Origin: Chloroflexota bacterium
Lineage (GTDB): Bacteria > Chloroflexota > Dehalococcoidia > UBA6926 > JACQUM01
Assembly: GCA_016210295.1 (NCBI GenBank)
Contig: JACQUM010000046.1
Span: forward strand, 1-5,052
DNA: 5,052 nucleotides
Direction of reading: 5' to 3'
Below, in pieces: positions 1 through 4,655 of this stretch (the stretch's first letter is position 1; the number at the start of each line of letters is the position of its first letter). A program made the translations under genes and the position numbers. A model generated the notes under the pieces. It was given only the letters and a program-made list of their open reading frames with translations. It did not search any database and was not told the origin of the DNA.

Positions 1-1
1 C

Positions 2-961
2 AAGCGGGTGCTGGCCTACTCCACGGTGAGCCAGTTGGGACTCATGATGCTCGCCCTGGGCGCCGCCGGACTGGCAGGAGAGCGCGACCCGGTGAGCGGC
101 ATCTTTCACCTCGTGACCCACGGCTACTTCAAGGCCCTCCTCTTCCTGACGGCGGGGGTGGCATTGCACGCCATCGGCAAGCATGCGGCCACGATGGAGG
201 AGGTCCGGGGGCTTGGGGAGAAGGCCCCGTTCGCCACACTCTCTCTGGCCGTGGGCGCGGTGGCTCTGGGGGGCGTCCCGCCTTTGAGCGGCTTCTTCAG
301 CAAAGAGGAGGTGCTGGCGGCGCCTCTGAGCGTGGGCGGGGCACTGGGCGTCGCATTGTTTACCGCGGCGCTGGCGGCCTCTTTCCTGAGCTCCCTGTAC
401 ATGGCGCGGCTCTTCTTCGTCGTCGTGCCCGGGAAGCCCGGCCCGGAGGGGCAGCACCTCCACGATCCACCTCCGGCGATGTCTCTTCCCATGACGGTCC
501 TGCTCCTCCTTGCCATCGGCGTGGGGCTGCCCCTGGCTTTCGGTATCGGGCCCTTCCTGGGGGGTGGGGAGTACCACCTCGAACCCGTGCTGGCGCTGCT
601 GGGGACCGCCGTCGGTCTGGCGGGGATCGTCGCGGGATGGGCGCTGTATTCTCTCCGCAAACCCAGTGCGGAGAAGGTCGCGGCGTATCTGGGGCCTCTG
701 CCCCGCTGGGCACAAGAGGGTTTTTTCTTCGACCGGGCCTATCAGGCAGCCATCGATCGCGTCGCCTTGGTCGCGGCCCGGTTCCTGATGTCTTTCGACC
801 GGCGGGTCGTGAACGATTTGGGGGTGGACGGAACGGGGAAGACCGCTGTGGTCACCGGCAGGGTCCTCAGGCCGGTCCAGACGGGAAAGGCCTACAACTA
901 CGCCCTCGCCATCGTCGCCGGGCTGGTGCTCCTGACAGTGGTGGCGCTTTTTCTGAGGTAG
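2..961 (+). CDS. nuoL: NADH-quinone oxidoreductase subunit L (NuoL), C-terminal part, 5' end outside window
   Basis: NuoL is one of the three antiporter-like, proton-pumping membrane subunits of respiratory complex I, at the distal end of the membrane arm. The window opens inside the gene in frame 2, so about 319 codons remain of a family length near 610-650. Visible signatures: KRVLAYSTVSQLG at the fragment start; HLVTHGYFKALLFLTAG with His36, His40 and Lys44 of the fragment, matching the conserved channel His/Lys of the family; and GVPPLSGFFSKEEVL with Lys101 in a discontinuous transmembrane helix. Further hydrophobic helices follow. The C-terminal part has FFFDRAYQ, then a VDG...QTGKAYNYALA segment leading into the last membrane helix. 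This ending is typical of NuoL rather than NuoM or NuoN and includes the region of the lateral amphipathic helix. The stop TAG lies 4 bases before nuoN, so the two are almost certainly co-transcribed. Truncation is due only to the window edge. Confidence 0.96.
   Translation, partial: KRVLAYSTVSQLGLMMLALGAAGLAGERDPVSGIFHLVTHGYFKALLFLTAGVALHAIGKHAATMEEVRGLGEKAPFATLSLAVGAVALGGVPPLSGFFSKEEVLAAPLSVGGALGVALFTAALAASFLSSLYMARLFFVVVPGKPGPEGQHLHDPPPAMSLPMTVLLLLAIGVGLPLAFGIGPFLGGGEYHLEPVLALLGTAVGLAGIVAGWALYSLRKPSAEKVAAYLGPLPRWAQEGFFFDRAYQAAIDRVALVAARFLMSFDRRVVNDLGVDGTGKTAVVTGRVLRPVQTGKAYNYALAIVAGLVLLTVVALFLR
955..958 (+). promoter_or_regulatory. Ribosome binding site of nuoN
   Basis: GAGG lies inside the last codons of nuoL, with a 7-base spacer to the ATG at 966. 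It supports this start and suggests translation of nuoN is coupled to that of nuoL. Confidence 0.65.
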
Positions 962-965
962 AGAG

Positions 966-2399
966 ATGGACTGGGCCCTCCTCCTTCCGGGTTTCCTGGC
1001 GACGGGTGTGGCGGTCCACGCTCTTGCCCTGGACCTCCTTCTCCCTCGTAACCGGAAGCGGATCCTGGCCTTCACCGCGGCGGCCGGGCTGCTCCTCGTT
1101 GCCCTCCTCACCTACGTCAACTACCAGGGACGAACGGCCAGCTTTGGGGGCGGCCTGGTCCTCTTCGACGCCTACTCCCTGTTTTTCTTCCTCCTCTTCC
1201 TGGTCTTCGGCGCGGTGGCGCTCGTTGGCTCCGCTGACTACACGCGCCGCCTCAGCCATCCCGGGGAGTTCTTTGCCCTTCTGACCCTTTCCGTGGTGGG
1301 GGCCATGGGGATGGCGGCGGCGGGAGAGTTGCTCACCGCCTATATCTCGCTGGAGCTTCTGAGCTTCTCCCTCTACGTCTTGGCCAGCTACGCCCAGGAC
1401 GACCCGCGCAGCCACGAGGCGGGGACCAAGTACATCCTCTTGGGGGCCCTGTCGTCGGCGCTCCTTCTCCTGGGGATCAGCTACATCTACGGGCTGACAG
1501 GCGCCACCCGCTATGCAGACATAGCCCGCGAGCTGGCGACCCTGGAGACGAGCCCGGGCCTCATCCTGGCAGTGGCCCTCATCACGGCGGGGCTGGCCTT
1601 CAAGGTCTCCGCCGTCCCCTTCCACATGTGGACACCCGACGTCTACGAAGGGGCCCCTCTTCCAGTCACTGCCTACCTCGCGGCCGTCTCCAAGGTGGCG
1701 GGGTTCGCGCTCCTGTTGCGGCTTGTGGCGGGGGCCCTCCTTCCTCTCATGCCCTTCTGGGAGTGGGCCTTCGTCGCATTGGCGGCGCTGAGCATGGTCC
1801 TCGGGAATGCCGTGGCGATCCTCCAGGGCAACATCAAGCGGCTGATGGCCTACTCCAGCATTGGGCAGGCGGGCTACATGCTGATGGGTGTCGCCGCCCT
1901 GGGCCACCTGGCCGTGGCTGGCGTCCTCTTTCACATGGTGGGGTACATGGCGACCACCTTCGCCGCCTTCCTCGCCATCATCGCCTTCAACAACGCCACG
2001 AGGAGGGAGGAGGTGCGCGACTTCGCCGGGCTGGCGGAGCGCAGCCCCTTCCTGGCCCTGATGCTGACGGCGGCCCTGTTCAGCCTGGCGGGCCTTCCCT
2101 TCTTCGTGGGCTTCGCCACCAAGTTCTATCTCTTTACGGCCGTGGCCGCCATGGGCGGGCGTTTCCTGTGGCTCGTCGGCCTGGCGATCCTCGCCAGTCT
2201 CGTCTCCTTCTACTATTACCTGCTGGTCATCCGGCAGATGTACATCGAGAAGCCGGCCGCCGAGGCCTCACGGATTTCTGTTCCGCCGTCTCTCTGGGCT
2301 GTCCTGGCGGTGCTCCTGGTGGCGATGGTAGGCCTGGGGGTCTATCCGGGGCCTGTGGCGGAGGCGGCGGAAGGGGCGGCCAGGGCCCTGTTGCCGTAG
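966..2399 (+). CDS. nuoN: NADH-quinone oxidoreductase subunit N (NuoN)
   Basis: NuoN is the antiporter-like, proton-translocating complex I subunit that lies closest to the quinone-module end of the membrane arm among the three pumps. The protein has 477 residues, close to the usual 470-500, and appears complete, with about 14 hydrophobic segments. Family signatures in order: ELLTAYISLELLSFSLYVLA with the membrane Glu130; KYILLGALSSALLLLG; AFKVSAVPFHMWTPDVYEGA with Lys213 in a broken helix; Lys243 in AAVSKVAGF; NIKRLMAYSSIGQAGYMLMG near 289-308; and SLAGLPFFVGFATKFYLF with Lys386, the terminal proton-exit lysine. The PDVYEGAP motif separates it from NuoM, which has a PDAH-type motif here. ATG 966 is chosen because of the GAGG site and the 4-base gap after nuoL. 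Gene order is L then N, with no nuoM between. No gene of the same operon follows; repeat copy A begins 36 bases after the stop, so nuoN is probably the operon's last gene. Confidence 0.97.
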   Translation: MDWALLLPGFLATGVAVHALALDLLLPRNRKRILAFTAAAGLLLVALLTYVNYQGRTASFGGGLVLFDAYSLFFFLLFLVFGAVALVGSADYTRRLSHPGEFFALLTLSVVGAMGMAAAGELLTAYISLELLSFSLYVLASYAQDDPRSHEAGTKYILLGALSSALLLLGISYIYGLTGATRYADIARELATLETSPGLILAVALITAGLAFKVSAVPFHMWTPDVYEGAPLPVTAYLAAVSKVAGFALLLRLVAGALLPLMPFWEWAFVALAALSMVLGNAVAILQGNIKRLMAYSSIGQAGYMLMGVAALGHLAVAGVLFHMVGYMATTFAAFLAIIAFNNATRREEVRDFAGLAERSPFLALMLTAALFSLAGLPFFVGFATKFYLFTAVAAMGGRFLWLVGLAILASLVSFYYYLLVIRQMYIEKPAAEASRISVPPSLWAVLAVLLVAMVGLGVYPGPVAEAAEGAARALLP

Positions 2400-2435
2400 G
2401 CGGCTTCGCCCCTGTGGACTCTCTTGCAGTCTTTG

Positions 2436-2556
2436 TGTCAAGGCCCTCACCCCCTGTGTCCCCCTCTCCCAAGCGGAGAGGGGGAAGAATCTTAAGAAGC
2501 TAGGGGACAACCCTAGAACCCCGGCAGCCCCGACGAGTCGGGACTGCACTCTCCTT
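2436..2556 (+). repeat. Structured intergenic repeat, copy A
   Basis: About 121 bp, related to copies at 3706-3815 and 4363-4494. It holds three successive hairpins. Hairpin 1 has arms 2460-2469 and 2475-2484, a perfect 10-bp C/T-rich stem with a 5-base loop. Hairpin 2 has arms 2500-2505 and 2511-2516 (6 bp). Hairpin 3 has arms 2524-2534 and 2537-2547, 11 pairs with one C-A mismatch. It ends in TGCACTCTCCTT, also seen in the other copies with small changes. No T-tract follows any stem on either strand, so a classic intrinsic terminator is not supported, although the position after nuoN would allow a 3'-end role. Boundaries are approximate. Confidence 0.85.
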
Positions 2557-2565
2557 AATGGGAGA

Positions 2566-2574
2566 TGGTACAGT
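2566..2574 (+). promoter_or_regulatory. Possible extended -10 promoter upstream of the small basic ORF
   Basis: TGGTACAGT fits the TGn-TATAAT extended -10 pattern with two mismatches in the hexamer. I see no convincing -35 at the right distance. Transcription would start near 2581, giving a leader of about 36 bases to the ATG at 2617. This is weak evidence and is reported because no other promoter is visible in the gap after nuoN. Confidence 0.25.
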
Positions 2575-2604
2575 GGTGAGAGCAGAGCTTCGTAACCTGG
2601 AACT

Positions 2605-2610
2605 GAGAGG
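2605..2610 (+). promoter_or_regulatory. Ribosome binding site of the small basic ORF
   Basis: GAGAGG with a 6-base spacer before ATG 2617. Its spacing is good, and it is one of two independent arguments that the short ORF is translated. Confidence 0.5.
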
Positions 2611-2616
2611 TCTAGC

Positions 2617-2799
2617 ATGGCAATCCGAGCACGACTGAAGGGCACCCTGAGCAACCGGATGACCCGCACGAAGAAGAAGCAGGCCAGCAGGAGCCAGCAC
2701 CGGTGGGCAGCCCAGACACTGCCGCAGGTCCCTCACGTCCCTGGGAAGGGGAAAGGCCGGGGGGGCGAGGCAGGCGAGAGAGAAGGCGCTACTCCCTGA
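2617..2799 (+). CDS. Small, highly basic protein of unknown function (60 aa)
   Basis: I do not recognise a family. The first 30 residues carry 10 Arg/Lys, including the run RTKKKQASRSQHR, and only a few hydrophobic residues. The second half is rich in Gly, Pro and Glu (GKGKGRGGEAGEREGATP) and looks disordered. There is no signal peptide, membrane segment or cysteine. Support for coding: GAGAGG at a 6-base spacing, and an unbroken run of 24 codons (codons 7-30) all ending in G or C, against about 77% over the whole ORF. The decline in the second half could mean that the C-terminus is unconstrained or that the true gene differs. It ends 29 or 35 bases before the kinase (start-dependent), on the same strand, so the two may be co-transcribed. 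A nucleic-acid-binding role would suit the charge but is only inference. The alternative is a chance ORF in a leader or an RNA gene. Confidence 0.5.
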   Translation: MAIRARLKGTLSNRMTRTKKKQASRSQHRWAAQTLPQVPHVPGKGKGRGGEAGEREGATP

Positions 2800-2817
2800 A
2801 ATCCGGCTAGGTTTCAG
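2796..2817 (+). other. Intercistronic hairpin between the small ORF and the kinase gene
   Basis: CTGAAATC (2796-2803) pairs with GGTTTCAG (2810-2817): 8 pairs including one T-G, with a 6-base loop. The stem holds the stop codon of the small ORF (2797-2799), and the loop reaches into an in-frame stop of the kinase frame (2808-2810). No T-run follows, so it is not a standard terminator. It might stabilise or attenuate the message ahead of the kinase start. Confidence 0.4.
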
Positions 2818-2834
2818 CCCATCCCAGGTTGCCC

Positions 2835-3704
2835 GTGGTCCAGCAGCCTATCTCCGACCACGAGTGGCGGGGTAGCGCCCCCCGGCGCCGCCCTAGGAGC
2901 ATCGGCGGGTACGAGGTCTTGGAGGCCGAGCGCGCCGTCCCCGGCGCTCAGAGCACCGTGTACAAGGCCCGCGACCCCCGGACGGGAAAGCTGGTCGCGC
3001 TGAAGGTCCTGGAAGACCCCTTCGCCTCTTTCGCCCAGTCTCTCTTCGCCGCCTTTCTCCGCGACTCCGACGAGGAGGAGTTGCGGCGCGAGGCGCGCCT
3101 TCTCTCCACCCTGGAGCATCCGAACGTCGTGAAGGTCTTCGGCTCCGGGGAGGACCCGGAGTACGGGACCTATGAAGTCATGGAGTGGGTGGAGGGGAGA
3201 GACCTGGAGAGCGTGCTGCGGGAGCGAGGCCCTCTTTCCCCTGCCGAGGCGGTGGGCATTTGCCGGGAGGTGCTGAGGGGCCTGGAGGCCGTCCACAGAG
3301 CGGGAATCGTCCACCGGGACGTGAAGCCCGCCAACATCCTCCTCGACGGCAGTGGCCACGCGAAGCTTTGCGACTTCGGGGTCGCGGGGCTCGTCGAGCG
3401 GGGGGCCCAGGAGGCCCTGGCCCGGGGGACTCCCCTCTACATGGCGCCAGAGCAACGCGACCCGGAGAGGGCAAAGGAGATCGGACCGGCGGCGGACATC
3501 TACGCGGTGGGCGCGGTGCTCTTCGAGATGGTGACCGGCAGGCCCTATCGCGCGCCTGCCGATCTTGCCTCGGCGGCTCTTCTCATCCCGGGGCCGCTCC
3601 GAGGAGTCATCGCCCGGGCGATGCAAGAGAGGCCGGAGGACCGGTTCGCCTCGGCGGGCGAGATGGAGGCCGCCTTGGCAGGGTTTTCCTCTCTGTCTCT
3701 CTAG
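2835..3704 (+). CDS. Soluble serine/threonine protein kinase (Hanks type)
   Basis: Eukaryotic-like protein kinase transferring phosphate from ATP to Ser/Thr of target proteins, about 289 residues. Numbering from GTG 2835: a basic N-terminus (RGSAPRRRPRS), then the kinase domain from about residue 26. The glycine-rich loop is reduced to VPGAQSTVYKA, keeping only the middle glycine (Gly37). VALKVL carries Lys57; the alpha-C glutamate is Glu86; the catalytic loop HRDVKPANILL spans 160-170 with Asp162, Lys164 and Asn167; DFG is 180-182; GTPLYMAPEQ is 198-207; Asp221 lies in DIYAVGAVLFEM; and Arg270 in PEDRFASAGEMEAAL. All catalytic residues are present, so activity is expected. The chain ends right after the domain, with no membrane helix or PASTA, WD or TPR extension, so it is probably cytoplasmic. 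Oddities: about 10 extra residues between Lys57 and Glu86, and no Ser/Thr/Tyr in the activation loop before the GT motif. The start is uncertain: TTG 2829 is the alternative, but AGG at 2826-2828 is better placed for GTG 2835. An in-frame stop at 2808 excludes earlier starts. Substrate unknown. Confidence 0.93.
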   Translation: MVQQPISDHEWRGSAPRRRPRSIGGYEVLEAERAVPGAQSTVYKARDPRTGKLVALKVLEDPFASFAQSLFAAFLRDSDEEELRREARLLSTLEHPNVVKVFGSGEDPEYGTYEVMEWVEGRDLESVLRERGPLSPAEAVGICREVLRGLEAVHRAGIVHRDVKPANILLDGSGHAKLCDFGVAGLVERGAQEALARGTPLYMAPEQRDPERAKEIGPAADIYAVGAVLFEMVTGRPYRAPADLASAALLIPGPLRGVIARAMQERPEDRFASAGEMEAALAGFSSLSL

Positions 3705-3705
3705 G

Positions 3706-3815
3706 GGTCATCTCGAAAACCATCACCCCCTGCCAAGGGAAAGGGAGAGGAACGGAAGGCTGAAGGACACCCCCAGACCCCAGGCAATCCCGATGCTCGG
3801 GACTGCACTCCCCTT
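3706..3815 (+). repeat. Structured intergenic repeat, copy B (degenerate)
   Basis: About 110 bp, same orientation as copies A and C. It starts one base after the kinase stop with GGTCATCTCGAAAACC, which is close to the start of copy C, and ends in TGCACTCCCCTT. It has lost the 5' arm of hairpin 1. Hairpin 2 (3760-3776) has two mismatched pairs. Hairpin 3 (3784-3806) keeps all but one pair, with mismatch A3787-C3803. This looks like an older, decaying copy. It lies in the convergent gap between the kinase and the trmO-like gene. Confidence 0.8.
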
Positions 3816-3827
3816 ATCCGGTATCCT

Positions 3828-3850
3828 GCTCAGCCTGTCGGAGGGCGAGC
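3828..3850 (-). repeat. Short inverted-repeat element beside repeat copy B
   Basis: Read on the minus strand, 3829-3845 gives CCCTCCGACAGGCTGAG, matching 14 of 17 bases of the plus-strand word at 4521-4537. The full 23 bases fold into a hairpin with 9-base arms and one mismatch around a 5-base loop. It lies just beyond the 3' end of the trmO-like gene and might act as a 3'-end structure for it, but no T-run follows. Confidence 0.5.
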
Positions 3851-3867
3851 GGGCCTTCTTGTTGGAG

Positions 3868-4323
3868 CTAGCGCTGAGTGTCCCGTAGGCGGCGGAGCCA
3901 AGGGGGAATGTGCAGGCCCTTCAGGGCCTCCGTGTCGAGGTCGAAGGGCTTGATGTCCAGGACAGGCGTGCCATCAATGGCGTCCAGGCCCCGGACCCAG
4001 AGGACGTTGCCGGCGCGGAGCAGGAGACGCACGACGCTGCTGCCGATGGGAGTGGGCCGGAGCTGGGTGCGGAGGGCGAAGACGCCCATCTCCGGGGCGT
4101 CCTCGCGGTCCCAGGGACGGCGCTTGAGGCGCACCCGCTCTCGCTCCAGGCGGTGGAAGTAGAAGATGACCTGGAGGTGGGAGTACTCCTCGATGCCATC
4201 CAGGCCCTCCTCCAGGGCGGGATCGACGGCGACCTGAGATTCAATGTCGCTGAAGCCGCGGTAGTAGATGTCGGTGATGGCGTTTCGGACCGTCCCGATG
4301 GGCGTGAACTGCACAGGTTCCAT
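3868..4323 (-). CDS. trmO: TrmO/TsaA-family protein (tRNA t6A37 N6-methyltransferase-like)
   Basis: TrmO enzymes use S-adenosylmethionine to methylate N6 of threonylcarbamoyladenosine at tRNA position 37, next to the anticodon. This 151-residue protein contains the beta-barrel TsaA-like domain: FTPIGTVRNAI at residues 6-16; LDGIEEYSHLQVIFYFHR at 41-58; GVFALRTQLRPTPIGSSVVRL at 80-100, the family's most typical segment (usually RxPxRPNPIG); and LDAIDGTPVLDIKPFD at 113-128. It ends soon after in a basic tail (WLRRLRDTQR). It lacks the extra C-terminal domain that makes the E. coli protein about 235 residues, so it is the short single-domain form also seen in many bacteria and archaea. The ATG at 4323 is set by a strong AAGGAGG with a 6-base spacer. 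It stands alone, convergent with the kinase and divergent from the phosphorylase. The family call is firm; the exact substrate is inferred, because short members are less studied. Confidence 0.9.
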   Translation of the reverse strand: MEPVQFTPIGTVRNAITDIYYRGFSDIESQVAVDPALEEGLDGIEEYSHLQVIFYFHRLERERVRLKRRPWDREDAPEMGVFALRTQLRPTPIGSSVVRLLLRAGNVLWVRGLDAIDGTPVLDIKPFDLDTEALKGLHIPPWLRRLRDTQR

Positions 4324-4329
4324 GCGCCG

Positions 4330-4336
4330 CCTCCTT
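4330..4336 (-). promoter_or_regulatory. Ribosome binding site of the trmO-like gene
   Basis: AAGGAGG on the minus strand, 6 bases from the ATG. It is the strongest Shine-Dalgarno sequence in the window and fixes the start codon. Confidence 0.85.
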
Positions 4337-4362
4337 CAGCTCTCTCCTGGGGCTTCTCTCGA

Positions 4363-4494
4363 GGTCATCCCGAACACCCTTACCCCCTCGGTCCCCCTCT
4401 CCCTGGCCCAGGGAGAGGGGGAAGAAACAAAAGGAACTGGGGGACACCCCCAGACCCCCGGCATCCCGATTCATCGGGATGCACTCCTCCTTTT
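4363..4494 (+). repeat. Structured intergenic repeat, copy C (best preserved)
   Basis: About 132 bp. It starts GGTCATCCCGAACACCC like copy B and ends TGCACTCCTCCTT like copies A and B. Hairpin 1 has arms of up to 14 bases (4393-4406 and 4408-4421), physically about 13 pairs. Hairpin 2 has 7-bp arms (4437-4443 and 4447-4453) around ACA. Hairpin 3 has perfect 10-base arms (4461-4470 and 4473-4482). The perfect stems suggest the most recent or best-maintained copy. Unlike A and B it lies between two gene starts, so the repeat is not tied to 3' ends. A T-rich stretch (4491-4502) follows but starts about 9 bases after hairpin 3. Confidence 0.88.
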
Positions 4495-4512
4495 GAGTTT
4501 TTGTGAAAGACC

Positions 4513-4575
4513 GGGACACCCCCTTCGGCAGGCTCAGGGCCAGCCCAGCCCCGGGCGGTCCCGAGTCTTCGGGAC
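4513..4575 (+). repeat. Possible fourth, interrupted repeat fragment with REP-like word
   Basis: GGGACACCCCC at 4513-4523 is identical to the hairpin-2 core of copy C (4441-4451). A perfect 7-bp hairpin at 4558-4575 (GTCCCGA/TCGGGAC, loop GTCT) resembles hairpin 3. Between them lies CCCTTCGGCAGGCTCAG (4521-4537), the same word that appears inverted beside copy B. One reading is a partial repeat copy interrupted by the short element; chance similarity in GC-rich DNA is not excluded. Confidence 0.4.
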
Positions 4576-4615
4576 GGCTTCTCGGGACATCTTCCCATGA
4601 CCTGGGTGCTCTGGA

Positions 4616-4621
4616 TATAGT
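4616..4621 (+). promoter_or_regulatory. Likely -10 hexamer of the phosphorylase promoter
   Basis: TATAGT has one mismatch to TATAAT and sits in an AT-richer patch (GGATATAGTTAC) that stands out from the GC-rich surroundings. The best -35 candidate, TTCCCA at 4592-4597 with an 18-base spacer, is poor. Transcription would begin near 4628, inside the palindrome at 4626-4639. Confidence 0.45.
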
Positions 4622-4625
4622 TACA

Positions 4626-4639
4626 GGCACATATGTGCC
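4626..4639. promoter_or_regulatory. Perfect 14-bp palindrome, candidate operator of the phosphorylase gene
   Basis: GGCACATATGTGCC reads the same on both strands without a mismatch. It begins 5 bases after the -10 hexamer, so it would overlap the transcription start, a classic place for a dimeric repressor to act. The size and symmetry suit a homodimeric helix-turn-helix regulator; which one is unknown, and no regulator gene is adjacent. Confidence 0.45.
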
Positions 4640-4655
4640 AGGTCGTCTCTCTTTG

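Larger units (their letters stand above)
4324..4655. other. Divergent intergenic region between the trmO-like and glgP-like genes
   Basis: No credible gene lies in these 332 bases. In order they hold the trmO ribosome binding site, repeat copy C, a possible truncated repeat fragment with a short REP-like word, a -10 hexamer and a perfect palindrome. I see no clear promoter for the minus-strand gene; it must lie within or near repeat copy C or be weak. Confidence 0.8.

Noticed and set aside
867..1934. Long open frame of 355 codons on the minus strand, opposite nuoN
   Set aside because: Its product is a low-complexity mix of Gly, Glu, Arg and Gln without any domain, as expected opposite a GC-rich gene; nuoN on the plus strand is unmistakable.
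966..2399. The second gene as NuoM or a Mrp-type antiporter subunit
   Set aside because: The FHMWTPDVYEGAPLPVTAYL segment and the overall length are those of NuoN.
2460..2484. Hairpin 1 of copy A as an intrinsic terminator of the nuo operon
   Set aside because: The stem is strong, but A-rich rather than T-rich sequence follows on the plus strand and no T-run is present on the minus strand; the same element also occurs between two gene starts (copy C).
2560..2830. A structured RNA gene (tmRNA, RNase P, SRP or 6S type) instead of the small ORF
   Set aside because: None of the conserved core sequences of these RNAs can be seen; an unknown RNA is not excluded, but the G/C-ending codons and the ribosome binding site favour a coding sequence.
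2814..3626. Open frame of 270 codons on the minus strand, opposite the kinase
   Set aside because: No recognisable motif, His/Arg/Pro-rich composition, and full overlap with a kinase whose catalytic motifs are all in the plus frame.
2436..4494. The three similar repeats as a CRISPR array
   Set aside because: They are over 100 bp long, imperfect, and separated by whole genes rather than short spacers.
3910..4506. Plus-strand open frame of 198 codons over the trmO-like gene
   Set aside because: It is the reverse of a real gene with a strong ribosome binding site, and it continues into repeat copy C, whose translation is meaningless.
4594..4606. Inverted repeat CCCA/TGGG near the proposed -35 region as an operator
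   Set aside because: Only 4-base arms, expected often by chance in GC-rich DNA.
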